From Limimaricola sp. (GTDB taxonomy: Bacteria; Pseudomonadota; Alphaproteobacteria; Rhodobacterales; Rhodobacteraceae), in the NCBI RefSeq assembly GCF_016125575.1, contig NZ_WGLM01000004.1, forward strand, positions 684,501-748,500: a DNA stretch of 64,000 bases, read 5' to 3'. This document shows, piece by piece, positions 1 through 8,221 of the stretch (position 1 is its first letter; every line of letters begins with the position of its first letter). The notes under the pieces are model-generated. The model had not been told where the DNA came from. It ran no database searches and saw nothing but the letters and a program-made list of their open reading frames with translations. The position numbers and the translations under genes are program-made.

Positions 1-284
1 CCGCGCCGCTGCCGCTGCGCCCGATCCTTGCCGTGATCGAGTTGATCTCGTACTTCGTGCGCCCTGTCAGCCACTCGATCCGGCTTGGCGGCAACGTCAT
101 GGCGGGCCACGCGGTGATCAAGGTCTTCGCCGGTTTCGCGGCTATCGCGCTGATCAGCCCCGTCTCGGTCGCCGCAATTACCGCAATCTATGGCCTCGAA
201 CTGATGGTCGCCGGTATCCAGGCCTACGTCTTTACCATTCTGACCTGCGTCTATCTCAAGGACGCACTTCACCCGCATCACTAA
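1..284 (+). CDS. atpB: ATP synthase F0 subunit a, C-terminal part
   Basis: The reading frame is already open at base 3 and ends in TAA at 282-284, so only about the last 93 residues are present. Visible motifs are [20 protein letters not shown] followed by MAGH, which is the conserved helix-4 region of subunit a containing the essential arginine of the proton path, then two hydrophobic segments and the end LKDALHPHH. Subunit a forms the proton half-channels against the c ring in the inner membrane. The next genes are subunits c, b' and b in the order typical of alphaproteobacterial F0 operons. The start and the upstream atpI are outside the window. Confidence 0.96.
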   Translation, partial: APLPLRPILAVIELISYFVRPVSHSIRLGGNVMAGHAVIKVFAGFAAIALISPVSVAAITAIYGLELMVAGIQAYVFTILTCVYLKDALHPHH

Positions 285-334
285 GGCCGCATCCGGCCGT
301 CAATCTACTTAGCATTCCATCAAGGAGAAACATC

Positions 335-574
335 ATGGAAGCTGTCGCTGCACTCGCCCTGGGCAAAACCATCGGCGCCGGTCTGGCCGGTATCGGTTCG
401 GGCGCCTCGGCCATCGGTGTGGGCCACGTCGCGGGGAACTTCCTCGCCGGTGCGCTGCGCAACCCTTCGGCCGCTGCCTCGCAAACCGCGACGCTGTTCA
501 TCGGCATCGCCTTCGCCGAAGCGCTGGGGATCTTCTCGTTCCTCGTCGCGCTGCTGCTGATGTTCGCGATCTGA
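335..574 (+). CDS. atpE: ATP synthase F0 subunit c
   Basis: A 79-residue proteolipid with two hydrophobic hairpin helices. The first carries the glycine-rich packing motif ([15 protein letters not shown]). The polar loop is [11 protein letters not shown], with the loop arginine at residue 42. The second helix carries the proton-binding carboxylate Glu62 in [20 protein letters not shown] precedes the ATG as a clear ribosome binding site. Length and motifs fit the c subunit that forms the rotating ring. It lies 50 bases after atpB and 72 bases before the b' gene. Confidence 0.97.
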   Translation: MEAVAALALGKTIGAGLAGIGSGASAIGVGHVAGNFLAGALRNPSAAASQTATLFIGIAFAEALGIFSFLVALLLMFAI

Positions 575-646
575 TCACCGTTCTTCCCGATGGCCGGCCG
601 GGCGTGACCCGGCCGGATGTTCCACGACGGATTTCCGGAGGACAAG

Positions 647-1168
647 ATGGCCGCTGAAGCCGCAGCCGGCGCTGCCGAATCTGGCATGCCGCAACTCGAC
701 ATCTCGACCTTCCCCAACCAGATCTTCTGGTTGGCGGTCACGATGGTCGTGATCTATTTCGTGCTGTCGCGTATCGCGCTGCCCCGGATCGCTTCGGTCC
801 TCGCAGAACGGTCCGGCACGATTTCCAACGATATCGCCGCGGCCGAAGAGCTCAAGCAGCAGGCGGTCGCTGCCGAGGCTGCCTATGAAAAGGCCCTGCG
901 CGACGCGCGCGCCGAGGCGAACCGGATCATCGCGGCCACCAAGGCCGAGATCCAGGAAGAGCTGGCCAGCGAGCTTAAGCGCGCCGATGCCCGGATCGCC
1001 GAGAAGGCGGCCGAAAGCGAGGCGGCGATTGCGGCGATCCGCGCCACCGCGGTCGAGAACGTGACGGCCGTCGCCAAGGACACCGCGGCCGAGATCGTCG
1101 CCGCTTTCGGTGCCAAGGCCGATGCAGCGACCATCGATCAGGCCATCGACGCCCGGATGAAGGAGTGA
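647..1168 (+). CDS. atpF': ATP synthase F0 subunit b'
   Basis: A 173-residue peripheral-stalk subunit: one N-terminal transmembrane helix (about residues 22-42) and then a long charged Ala/Glu/Lys-rich coiled coil. A longer frame opens at an ATG at 617, but GGAGGA at 637-642 sits five bases before the ATG at 647, so 647 is the better start. A separate b' gene next to b is typical of alphaproteobacteria, cyanobacteria and plastids. The TGA overlaps a GTG at 1165, and the next subunit follows at once. Confidence 0.93.
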   Translation: MAAEAAAGAAESGMPQLDISTFPNQIFWLAVTMVVIYFVLSRIALPRIASVLAERSGTISNDIAAAEELKQQAVAAEAAYEKALRDARAEANRIIAATKAEIQEELASELKRADARIAEKAAESEAAIAAIRATAVENVTAVAKDTAAEIVAAFGAKADAATIDQAIDARMKE

Positions 1169-1173
1169 GTGCG

Positions 1174-1731
1174 ATGAAGCGTCTGCTGACACCCGCCCTG
1201 CTGCTTCTGGCAACCCCGGCTTTCGCCGCCGAGGGCCCCTTCCTCTCGCTCCACAACACCGAGTTCGTGGTGACGATCGCCTTTCTGGTGTTCCTCGGCG
1301 TGCTGTTCTACTTCAAGGTGCCCCGCATCATCGCCGGGTTGCTGGACAAGCGGGCCGAGACGATCAGCAAGGATCTGTCCGAAGCGCGCGCGCTCCGGGA
1401 AGAGGCGCAGGCCCTGCTGGCCTCCTACGAACGCAAACAGCGTGAGGTGAAGGATCAGGCCGAACGGATCATCGCGGGAGCCCGCGAAGAGGCCGCCAGT
1501 GCCGCCGAAGCCGCCAAGGCCGAGATTGCGGCATCTGTTGCCCGTCGCCTTGCCGCTGCCGAAGACCAGATCAAGAGTGCCGAGGATGCCGCTGTCAAGG
1601 AAGTGCGCGATCGCGCGATTTCGGTCGCGATGTCGGCCGCGCGCGAGGTGATTGCCGCCCAGATGACCGCGACCGCCGCGAACAAGCTGTTCGACGAGGC
1701 TTTGGCCACCGTCGAGGCCAAGCTTCACTGA
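1174..1731 (+). CDS. atpF: ATP synthase F0 subunit b
   Basis: A 185-residue stalk subunit. It begins with a signal-like stretch MKRLLTPALLLLATPAFA, then a second hydrophobic helix (FVVTIAFLVFLGVLFYF) and a long coiled coil. AAGGAG at 1160-1165 lies eight bases before the ATG at 1174, which favours that start over the in-frame GTG at 1165 that overlaps the b' stop codon. It is the last gene of this operon. The F1 genes are not here, consistent with the split F0/F1 operons of alphaproteobacteria. Confidence 0.94.
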   Translation: MKRLLTPALLLLATPAFAAEGPFLSLHNTEFVVTIAFLVFLGVLFYFKVPRIIAGLLDKRAETISKDLSEARALREEAQALLASYERKQREVKDQAERIIAGAREEAASAAEAAKAEIAASVARRLAAAEDQIKSAEDAAVKEVRDRAISVAMSAAREVIAAQMTATAANKLFDEALATVEAKLH

Positions 1732-1754
1732 GGCCGGCCAACAGTCAGGAACAG

Positions 1755-1783
1755 GGGCCCGGCGGTGACGCCGGGCCCTTTTC
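1755..1783 (+). terminator. Rho-independent terminator of the F0 operon
   Basis: A perfect 10-bp stem, GGGCCCGGCG paired with CGCCGGGCCC, with a GTGA loop and followed by TTTT. It lies 23 bases after the atpF stop codon. Confidence 0.92.
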
Positions 1784-1860
1784 ATTTGCCGCTACCCTTG
1801 CCCGAATCGGACCCGGCGGGGCATGGTGCCTCGACCCAAATCCAGACACGCGAGACTGCC

Positions 1861-2373
1861 ATGTCACGGTTCGCCACCGTCCTGTTTGCCATGCTCCTGC
1901 CTGCCGCCCTGCCCATGGCGGCCAGTGCGCAGGCACTGTCGGGCGCCTGCCCCGTCGGGGCGCAGGTTGCCGACGAGCAAGGCCAGGTTGGCACGGTTCA
2001 GGATACTGACGGCGTCGGCTGCCATGTGAAGCTGGCCGATGGTACCGCCCCCTATTACCTGTCGTGGATGTTGCACCTTGTCGGCACGCCAGCGACCGAC
2101 CCGGCAGAGGTGGCCAACGTCGCGCCCGGTCACTACTTCTGCTGGGCGGGATCGATCTATCTCAACCTGAGCATTACCATCGCCGCCGACGGCACCTATA
2201 CCGACATTGAAGGCGCCAGCGGCACATGGAGCTATGATCCCAAGACCCAGCGCATCACCTTCGGATCGGGAAGCTTTGCCGGACAATTCGCGAAATATCT
2301 GGGCAAGGAGGGCATCGGCTTGTCGGATAAGCCGACGGATGTCTTCCAGACACTGTGCGATATCGAGAACTGA
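1861..2373 (+). CDS. secreted protein of unknown function
   Basis: A 170-residue protein with a clear N-terminal signal peptide (hydrophobic core ATVLFAMLLPAALPMA, probable cleavage after ASA at about residue 23). The mature part has several cysteines, and its pattern of alternating hydrophobic and glycine residues suggests beta structure. I do not recognise a domain. The frame is open upstream to 1765, but those residues fall within the atpF terminator, so the ATG at 1861 that begins the signal peptide is the sensible start. It is convergent with the DUF1992 gene, with only six bases between their stop codons. Confidence 0.75.
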   Translation: MSRFATVLFAMLLPAALPMAASAQALSGACPVGAQVADEQGQVGTVQDTDGVGCHVKLADGTAPYYLSWMLHLVGTPATDPAEVANVAPGHYFCWAGSIYLNLSITIAADGTYTDIEGASGTWSYDPKTQRITFGSGSFAGQFAKYLGKEGIGLSDKPTDVFQTLCDIEN

Positions 2374-2379
2374 GGCCGC

Positions 2380-2703
2380 CTAGCGCGTTGCGTAGAATTT
2401 GCGCCGGGCCTCCTGCTCGATCGCCACCCGCAATTCCAGATCGGCCAGTTTCGCCATCGCGACCTTCTGCGCCTCGGGCGTGGTGGCGGCCTGAACGACA
2501 AGGCGTTGCGCGGCCACATCCTTGCGCAACTGCACCTCCCGCGGAACGGTGCCCGCTTCGGCCATGATCCGAAATCCCGCGGCCTCGGCCGCGTCGCCGG
2601 GGGGCGCGGGCGGCAGCGGCTTGCCCGCGCCGCTCAGGTTGTCGAACTGGCCCTCGGCCTGCGCCTTGCGGATCTGGTGTTCGACCATGCGGGCGGGTTT
2701 CAC
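2380..2703 (-). CDS. DUF1992 (DnaJ-like C28) family protein
   Basis: A 107-residue cytoplasmic protein. It starts KPARMVEHQIRKAQAEGQFD and then NLSGAGKPLPP, which is the hallmark of the DUF1992/DNAJC28 conserved domain. No J domain or membrane segment is present. The GTG start at 2703-2701 overlaps the TGA of the upstream GntR-type regulator (GTGA) and has GGAG about nine bases before it, so the two are translationally coupled. An internal ATG five codons later is a less likely alternative. Its biochemical role is not established. Confidence 0.85.
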   Translation of the reverse strand: MKPARMVEHQIRKAQAEGQFDNLSGAGKPLPPAPPGDAAEAAGFRIMAEAGTVPREVQLRKDVAAQRLVVQAATTPEAQKVAMAKLADLELRVAIEQEARRKFYATR

Positions 2704-3467
2704 CGGTGCAACTCCTGCTCCAGCCGCTTGCGCGCCAGCGCCTCGTTGCGGTCGGCCTGCTGCTGGTCGGCCACCGTGCGCTGGACGAACCCCAGGTGCG
2801 CCTCGACGGCTGTGCGTGCTGCGGCCGGGTCGCGTGCCTGCAGGGCCACGTTGATCGCGCGATGCTGGTCGAGAAGCTGGGTACGGGTGGTGCGGGCGCG
2901 GAACATGGTTTGGCGGTTGTAGAACACGCCTTCGCGCAGCAACTGATACATCGAACGCATCATATGCAACATGATCACGTTGTGGCTCGACTCGATGATG
3001 GCAAGGTGGAAATCGGCATCCAGTTGCGCCTCGTCGGCCGGGTTGCGCTTCTGGTGCGCAGCCTCCATGCGGGCAAAAATCGTATCGATCACCTTCAGGT
3101 CGCTGTCCGAGGCCAACCGGGCGGCGCGTTCGGCCGCCAGCCCTTCCATATCGCGGCGGAACGAGATGTAGTCGTAAACCGCCTGTTCATGCGTCGAGAA
3201 CAGCCGCACCAACGAGGCAGAGAAGGCCGAACCCAGCACATCGGCCACAAAGACGCCCGCGCCGGCCTTGCTGACCAACAGCCCCGCGGACTGCAACTCG
3301 GCAAGGGCCTCGCGCAATGACGGCCGCGAAACACCCATTCGTTCGGCAAGGTCACGCTCGGAGGGCAATCGCTCGCCCGGGCGCAGGATGCCGCGCAGGA
3401 TCAGGGCCTCGATCTGGCGCACCACGCCATGCGACAGTTTTTCCTGCTGAACCTTCTCGAATGGCAT
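2700..3467 (-). CDS. FadR/PdhR-type GntR transcriptional regulator
   Basis: A 255-residue regulator. The N-terminal winged helix-turn-helix (about residues 10-75) contains RLPSERDLAERMGVSRPSLR, the GntR signature. The C-terminal all-helical FCD domain has the acidic and histidine residues of a metal or ligand pocket (DADFHLAIIESSHN, then DQHRAI and VEAHL). GGAGGG precedes the ATG. FCD regulators of this subgroup usually sense small organic acids such as pyruvate, lactate or glycolate. Here the only co-transcribed gene is the DUF1992 protein, so the ligand cannot be read from context. A dyad upstream of glcD carries half-sites typical of this regulator class. Confidence 0.92.
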   Translation of the reverse strand: MPFEKVQQEKLSHGVVRQIEALILRGILRPGERLPSERDLAERMGVSRPSLREALAELQSAGLLVSKAGAGVFVADVLGSAFSASLVRLFSTHEQAVYDYISFRRDMEGLAAERAARLASDSDLKVIDTIFARMEAAHQKRNPADEAQLDADFHLAIIESSHNVIMLHMMRSMYQLLREGVFYNRQTMFRARTTRTQLLDQHRAINVALQARDPAAARTAVEAHLGFVQRTVADQQQADRNEALARKRLEQELHR

Positions 3468-3523
3468 CGTGACCCTCCCCCGCCGCGCAGATCATATGGC
3501 CGGTCCGGGCACACCTCAACGAC

Positions 3524-3551
3524 AAAGGGCGGCGCAGGTGCGCCGCCCTTT
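3524..3551 (-). terminator. hairpin terminator after the OmpA-like gene
   Basis: A 12-bp perfect stem, AAAGGGCGGCGC with GCGCCGCCCTTT, around a 4-base loop. It lies 22 bases downstream of the stop codon of the minus-strand OmpA-like gene and ends in TTTGT on that strand. It may also block readthrough from the opposite direction, since TTTC follows on the plus strand. Confidence 0.8.
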
Positions 3552-3572
3552 CTCCCTAGGCTGATGCCGTGG

Positions 3573-4277
3573 CTACTGGTTCGGTGTGATGACGATCTCC
3601 ACCCGGCGGTTCTGCGCCCGCCCGGCTGCCGTCTGGTTCGTGGCAACCGGCTGATCTTCGCCCCGCCCGATCGACCGCACCCGGTTGGAGGCGACGCCGT
3701 TCGACACAAGGACCGAGGCCACAGCCTGTGCGCGCCGCTGGCTAAGGTCGAGGTTGTAGGCCGCGCTGCCGACGTTGTCGGTGTGACCGATCACGTTGAC
3801 GGTGGTGTTCGGATAGCGGTTGAGGCTGCCGGCCAGCTGCGCGAGATCGCCCCGCAGCGTGCCGGTCAGCGCCGTCGAGTTGGTGGCAAAGAGGATATCC
3901 TCGGGCAGCGTCACGATCAGCTGGCTGCCGGTGTTGACGATGCCCACCTGAGAGCCCATCGACTGACGCAACTCAGCGGCCTGCTGATCAAGCTGCTGGC
4001 CGATCAGGGCGCCGCCACCGGCGCCGATCGCGGCACCCAGCAACGCACCACGCCGCCGCGCGGCCGTATTGCTGCCACCGGTCGAGGCGCCAAGAAGCGC
4101 ACCGGCCACGCCGCCAATCAGGGCGCCGGTTTGGGTCTGACGGTTGGGGTTGTTGGGGTCCTGCATGTTGTCGCAGGCCGAAACGGCCACAAGCGACACG
4201 GCGGCAAGGACGAGGGCGAAACGGGGCGCCAAGCGGGAAGGAGCCCGGGGCGCAAGGCTGATCATGGTCATTTGCAT
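3573..4277 (-). CDS. OmpA-family peptidoglycan-binding lipoprotein
   Basis: A 234-residue envelope protein. The signal peptide ends in a lipobox, LVAVSAC at about residues 29-35, so it is probably lipidated. A glycine-zipper segment follows (ALIGGVAGALLGA, then GAAIGAGGGALIG, about residues 52-92). The C-terminal OmpA domain (about 120-232) has the peptidoglycan-binding core VIGHTDNVGS...NLDLSQRRAQAVASVL and RIGRGEDQP-type sequence (here RSIGRGEDQPVATN). It resembles YiaD-type lipoproteins that anchor the outer membrane to the wall. Three ATGs lie within the first five codons, and the exact start is uncertain. Confidence 0.93.
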   Translation of the reverse strand: MQMTMISLAPRAPSRLAPRFALVLAAVSLVAVSACDNMQDPNNPNRQTQTGALIGGVAGALLGASTGGSNTAARRRGALLGAAIGAGGGALIGQQLDQQAAELRQSMGSQVGIVNTGSQLIVTLPEDILFATNSTALTGTLRGDLAQLAGSLNRYPNTTVNVIGHTDNVGSAAYNLDLSQRRAQAVASVLVSNGVASNRVRSIGRGEDQPVATNQTAAGRAQNRRVEIVITPNQ

Positions 4278-4389
4278 TTTGTCCGTTCTGATGGGTGCGC
4301 TGATGCGCTCTGGTCCAATCTTATCCCGGATGTCGCGCTGTTATCCAATATCACGGTTCGGGCCGGCGAATTCTCGCCAGCCGCATGCG

Positions 4390-5223
4390 TTACGCCTCGG
4401 CGCGGGCAGATTCCCACGCAAGCATCGCGCGCTTCACCGGCAGTCCCCAGTGATAGCCGCCCAGCCCGCCGGATTTGCGCAACGCGCGGTGGCACGGGAT
4501 CAGCCAGCTGACCGGGTTGCGCCCCACCGCGGTGCCGACCGCGCGCACCGCCCGCGGATGGCCGATAGCCCCGGCAATTTCGGAATAGGTGGTAACGTGG
4601 CCTGTGGGGATCTGCAGCAGCGCCTCCCACACCTTCAACTGGAACGGCGCGCCGATCAGGTGAAGCTGGGTGTCGCCCTTCTGGGCAAAGGCCGCTTCGA
4701 CCCAGGGCCGAATGGCGGTGGCATCCTCTACATAGTCCGCGCTTGGCCAGCGCGCCTGCAGGTCTGCCAAAGTGGGCTGCGTTCCGGTTTCCGACGCAAA
4801 GCCCATGCCGCAAAGCCCGCGGGATGTGCCCATCGCCACGGCCGGGCCGAACGGGCTGTCGAAAACGCCCCAGCGGATGGTCAGGCCCGCGCCGCCCTTT
4901 GCAAAGTCGCCGGGGCTCATCGCTTCCCAGCGCAGAAAGAGGTCGTGCAGCCGTCCGCCGCCCGACAGGCCCACCGCATCGGCCACCTCGAGCGTCGTGA
5001 AGCGGTCGCGCAACAGCGCCCGGGCCTGCCCCAGCATCAGGTATTGCTGGTAGCGCTTGGGCGAAACGCCGACCCAGGCAGAAAAGACGCGCTGGAAATG
5101 CGCGGGGCTCATCCCGATCCGGCGCGCGAGGTCGTCCAGCGCCAGCGGCGCCTCGCCCGCCGCCTCGATCTGGTCGAGAGCGCGGCGGATCACGTGGTAA
5201 TGATAGCGGTCATCGTTTTCCAT
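4390..5223 (-). CDS. Ada-like protein: AraC helix-turn-helix plus O6-alkylguanine-DNA methyltransferase
   Basis: A 277-residue protein. The first ~100 residues form an AraC-type DNA-binding domain (ALDDLARRIGMSPAHFQRVF). The C-terminal ~160 residues form a methylguanine methyltransferase with the acceptor-cysteine motif IPCHR and the helix-turn-helix residues RAVGTAVGRNP. It lacks the N-terminal zinc-binding Ada domain that senses methylphosphotriesters, so it can be expected to repair O6-methylguanine but not to act as the classic Ada switch. Such two-domain forms are common in alphaproteobacteria. It is divergent from nth, another DNA repair gene, across less than 100 bases. Confidence 0.93.
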   Translation of the reverse strand: MENDDRYHYHVIRRALDQIEAAGEAPLALDDLARRIGMSPAHFQRVFSAWVGVSPKRYQQYLMLGQARALLRDRFTTLEVADAVGLSGGGRLHDLFLRWEAMSPGDFAKGGAGLTIRWGVFDSPFGPAVAMGTSRGLCGMGFASETGTQPTLADLQARWPSADYVEDATAIRPWVEAAFAQKGDTQLHLIGAPFQLKVWEALLQIPTGHVTTYSEIAGAIGHPRAVRAVGTAVGRNPVSWLIPCHRALRKSGGLGGYHWGLPVKRAMLAWESARAEA

Positions 5224-5317
5224 GCGCCCAATCTAGGGGGCGCCGTGGCTGCCCGCGACCCGGATTTTGCGCATCCCGCCGCTTGTCAGGGCCCTTGGCC
5301 ACGGGCATACCGGCGGC

Positions 5318-5962
5318 ATGGCGCGGCAACTCGACTATCACACGATCAGGCAGATCTTCACGCGGTTCCAGGCCGCCGAGCCCGCGCCGATGGGCGAGCT
5401 TTACCACGTCAATGCCTACACGCTGTTGGTGGCCGTGGCGCTTTCGGCGCAGGCCACCGATGCCGGGGTCAACAAGGCCACGCGCGGCCTTTTCGCCATC
5501 GCCGACACGCCCGAAAAGATGCTTGCGCTGGGTGAAGAGGGGCTGATCGAACATATCAAGACGATCGGCCTTTTCCGCAACAAGGCCAAGAACGTCATCA
5601 AGCTCAGCCGTATCCTGCTGGAGGAGTATGGCGGCGAGGTGCCCTCATCCCGTGCATCGCTGCAGTCGCTGCCGGGCGTGGGGCGCAAGACGGCCAATGT
5701 GGTGCTGAACATGTGGTGGCATGTCCCCGCGCAGGCGGTCGACACCCATATCTTCCGCGTCGGCAACCGCACCGGCATCGCGCCGGGAAAGGACGTGGAC
5801 GCCGTCGAACGCGCCATCGAAGACAACATCCCCGCCGAGTTCCAGCAACATGCCCATCACTGGCTGATCCTGCACGGCCGCTACATCTGCACCGCGCGCA
5901 AGCCCCGCTGCGCCGATTGCCTGATCCGCGACCTGTGCCCCTACGAGGACAAGACCCCATGA
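5318..5962 (+). CDS. nth: endonuclease III
   Basis: A 214-residue DNA glycosylase/AP lyase of base-excision repair. It shows the helix-hairpin-helix LPGVGRKTANVV with the catalytic lysine, the catalytic aspartate in AVDTHIFRV, and the C-terminal [4Fe-4S] cluster ligands C-x6-C-x2-C-x5-C (CTARKPRCADCLIRDLC). The frame opens at a TTG at 5267, but the ATG at 5318 gives the usual family length of about 211 residues and the usual N terminus. The stop codon overlaps the next ATG as ATGA, so it is coupled to the kinase gene. Confidence 0.97.
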   Translation: MARQLDYHTIRQIFTRFQAAEPAPMGELYHVNAYTLLVAVALSAQATDAGVNKATRGLFAIADTPEKMLALGEEGLIEHIKTIGLFRNKAKNVIKLSRILLEEYGGEVPSSRASLQSLPGVGRKTANVVLNMWWHVPAQAVDTHIFRVGNRTGIAPGKDVDAVERAIEDNIPAEFQQHAHHWLILHGRYICTARKPRCADCLIRDLCPYEDKTP

Positions 5963-6942
5963 AAACCTATCAGGTCGTCGGCATCGGCAACGCCATCGTC
6001 GACGTGTTTTCCCAATCCGACGACAGCTTTCTCGAGATGATGGGAATCGAGAAGGGCATCATGCAACTGGTCGAGCGCGAGCGCGGCGAGATGTTATACG
6101 GCGCGATGAAGGACCGGGTGCAGGCGCCGGGCGGGTCGGTTGCCAACACGCTGGCGGGGCTTGGCAACCTTGGCCTGACGACCGCCTTCATCGGGCGCGT
6201 GCATGACGATGTGCTGGGCAACTTCTACGCCCGCAGCATGGCCGAGAACGGCACCGATTTCGTCAATCCGCCGGTGCCCGGGGGCGAATTGCCGACCTCG
6301 CGCTCGATGATCTTCGTCTCGCCCGATGGCGAACGGTCGATGAACACCTACCTTGGCATCTCTTCCGAATTGGGCCCCGATGACGTGGCCGACGAGGTTG
6401 CCGGGCGTGCCGAGATCCTGTTTCTCGAGGGCTATCTTTACGACAAGCCGAAGGGCAAGGAAGCGTTCGAACGCGCCGCACGCCTGTGCCGAGAGGCGGG
6501 TGGCAAGGCGGGCATCGCGCTGTCGGACCCGTTCTGCGTGAACCGCCACCGCGACGACTTCCGCCGGTTGGTCTGCGAACTCGACTACGTCATCGGCAAC
6601 GAGCATGAGTGGGAGGCGCTCTATCAGACAGACCTCTCCACCGCGCTGGAACAGGCCGCGCAGGATGCGGGCATCGTCGTGTGCACCCGGTCGGGCCATG
6701 ACGTTGTGATCGTGCGGGGCGAGGAAGAGGCGATCGTGCCGGTCACCCGCGTGGTGCCGGTGGATGCCACCGGCGCGGGCGACCAGTTTGCCGCGGGGTT
6801 CCTCTACGGGCTGGCGACGGGGCAAAGCCTGTTCACGGCGGGCCGCATGGGCTGCGTCGCGGCGGCCGAGGTCATCAGCCATTTTGGTGCACGCCCCGAG
6901 ACCGACCTCAAGGCGCTGTTCCGCAAGGCCAAGCTGATCTAG
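5959..6942 (+). CDS. PfkB-family kinase, probably adenosine kinase
   Basis: A 328-residue ribokinase-fold enzyme. The N-terminal VVGIGNAIVDVF and the glycine motif APGGSVANTLAGLGNLG match the PfkB substrate domain. The C-terminal signature DATGAGDQFAAGFLYG contains the catalytic aspartate and anion hole. Close relatives in Rhodobacterales are usually annotated as adenosine kinases, but the substrate cannot be proved from sequence. The ATG overlaps the nth stop codon. A long shadow of this frame extends upstream inside nth and is not part of the gene. Confidence 0.88.
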   Translation: MKTYQVVGIGNAIVDVFSQSDDSFLEMMGIEKGIMQLVERERGEMLYGAMKDRVQAPGGSVANTLAGLGNLGLTTAFIGRVHDDVLGNFYARSMAENGTDFVNPPVPGGELPTSRSMIFVSPDGERSMNTYLGISSELGPDDVADEVAGRAEILFLEGYLYDKPKGKEAFERAARLCREAGGKAGIALSDPFCVNRHRDDFRRLVCELDYVIGNEHEWEALYQTDLSTALEQAAQDAGIVVCTRSGHDVVIVRGEEEAIVPVTRVVPVDATGAGDQFAAGFLYGLATGQSLFTAGRMGCVAAAEVISHFGARPETDLKALFRKAKLI

Positions 6943-6997
6943 GTTCGCAGCGCGGGCCGGACCATTTGCCGGCCGTGCTCCCTACGTCGGGGCGGCC

Positions 6998-7630
6998 TTA
7001 TTGGTCGCGGGGCTGACTGGCTACGACTGCGCCGAAGTAGAAGTCCAGCATCTCGTCAAGAGATGTCGGATTGCGGCGCAGACGGCTGCGCAGGGCGGCC
7101 CCTTCCCAGCAATCGATCAGCAGGTCGGCCATCCGCTCCACATCGGTATCTGCCGCGATCTGGCCAAGCTGGCGCGCTTCGTCCAGGCAACCCGCCACCC
7201 GCCCGGCGATGGTCGCGAAGCAGCCTTCGATCCGGGTCCGGAACACGTCGCTGACGCCTGACAATTCCTGGCCAAGGCCGCCCAAGAGGCACCCCATGTA
7301 GCCCTCTTGCCGATAGGATTGTTGCGTCATCTCGAAGAAGGTCCGGACCCGGACCAGCGGCGGCCGCGTCCTGTCTTCGAGACAGGCATCAAGACCCTCG
7401 TGAACCTGCGCCATGTAGCCATCGACGACCTGCAGGGCGAAATCTTCCTTGTCCTTGAAATGATGGTAGAAAGAGCCCTTCGGCGTGCCGGTGGCCGCCA
7501 ACAGCGCCTGAATCCCGAGGTCGTTGTAGCCGTGTTTCAACAGCATGGGGAGGCCCGCGTCGAGCAGGCGTTGCTTGGTCGCATGCGTTGCCGTTGCTGC
7601 GTCGGCTCCGGGCCTCGTGCTTGTGGTCAT
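6998..7630 (-). CDS. TetR-family repressor
   Basis: A 210-residue regulator with an N-terminal TetR helix-turn-helix (ALLAATGTPKGSFYHHFKDKEDFAL, about residues 40-65) and a ligand domain with GYMGCLLGGLGQELS, the pattern seen in AcuR/NemR-like repressors that respond to small electrophiles. It lies 53 bases behind the cupin gene and is probably co-transcribed with it from a promoter that carries a 30-bp palindrome of TetR type. Autoregulation is therefore likely. The inducer is unknown. Confidence 0.92.
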   Translation of the reverse strand: MTTSTRPGADAATATHATKQRLLDAGLPMLLKHGYNDLGIQALLAATGTPKGSFYHHFKDKEDFALQVVDGYMAQVHEGLDACLEDRTRPPLVRVRTFFEMTQQSYRQEGYMGCLLGGLGQELSGVSDVFRTRIEGCFATIAGRVAGCLDEARQLGQIAADTDVERMADLLIDCWEGAALRSRLRRNPTSLDEMLDFYFGAVVASQPRDQ

Positions 7631-7683
7631 TGCCAGTCCCGCCGTTCAAGGTGGTGAATCCCGCGCAGGGGTGGCAGGTGGGC

Positions 7684-8070
7684 TCACCCCTTGGTCATCT
7701 CGATCATGTGGTCGATTACATGGCTGTGCTCATGCTGTGGGCTGAACATGATGATCTCTGCATCGGCGTCAACCTTCACGTTGTGGCCGGGGGGCCAGTA
7801 GAACAGGTCATCGGCATTGACGGTTTCCGTCGTGCCTGCGGCGTCGGTCGTCGTCAGCCTGCCTTTCAGGACAAAGCCCCAATGCGGGCTTTGGCACATG
7901 TCCCCCTCCAGCCCCGCGAACAACGGCGTGGTGTCCACGCCCGCCGACAGGGTGAAGTATTCGCCACTGATCTTGCCCAACCCGGTCGCGTCGCCAAAGT
8001 CCTTGTGTTGCCTGATGGTGGCGCCGGGAATCTGCATCCTGATGTCGACCCGTTCTTTTGAAATGCGCAT
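7684..8070 (-). CDS. cupin-domain protein
   Basis: A 128-residue single-domain beta barrel. The second cupin motif is degenerate (NADDLFYWPPGHNVKVDADAEIIMF), and the first contains GDMCQSPHWGFVLKGRL. The metal-ligand set is therefore incomplete compared with classic cupins, and a catalytic role is uncertain. GGGAGAG lies just before the ATG. It is the first gene of a two-gene operon with the TetR repressor, so it is the likely regulated target and may handle or sense the same compound. Confidence 0.85.
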   Translation of the reverse strand: MRISKERVDIRMQIPGATIRQHKDFGDATGLGKISGEYFTLSAGVDTTPLFAGLEGDMCQSPHWGFVLKGRLTTTDAAGTTETVNADDLFYWPPGHNVKVDADAEIIMFSPQHEHSHVIDHMIEMTKG

Positions 8071-8091
8071 TTTTCTCTCCCTGTTGACCGG

Positions 8092-8121
8092 CGCTGAATA
8101 GACCGACCGGTCTATTCAGCG
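8092..8121. promoter_or_regulatory. 30-bp palindromic operator of the cupin-TetR operon
   Basis: Two perfect 14-bp arms, CGCTGAATAGACCG and CGGTCTATTCAGCG, separated by AC. The core TAGACCG/CGGTCTA is typical of TetR-family operators. The palindrome begins at the candidate -10 box and lies 22 bases upstream of the cupin start, a good position for repression by the TetR protein encoded in the same operon. Confidence 0.88.
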
Positions 8122-8147
8122 TACGTCCGGATACGGAGCCAGGTCAA
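8118..8147 (-). promoter_or_regulatory. candidate sigma70-type promoter of the cupin-TetR operon
   Basis: On the minus strand TTGACC (8147-8142) is followed after 18 bases by TACGCT (8123-8118). The -10 box overlaps the outer edge of the palindromic operator. The -10 match is weak, so the assignment rests mostly on the good -35 and the position of the operator. Confidence 0.5.
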
Positions 8148-8221
8148 GCGCGATGCCTCCAATGGCCGGCAATCGGTCGCACGAAGTAGTTCAAGGCTTT
8201 GTAGAAAATGGATATTTCGTC

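Noticed and set aside
617-646. Start of the b' subunit at the ATG at 617.
   Set aside because: The ribosome binding site GGAGGA lies between this ATG and the one at 647, so the later start is used.
6955-6974. Hairpin GGCCGG-N8-CCGGCC after the kinase gene as a terminator.
   Set aside because: The stem is only six bases and no T-run follows on either strand.
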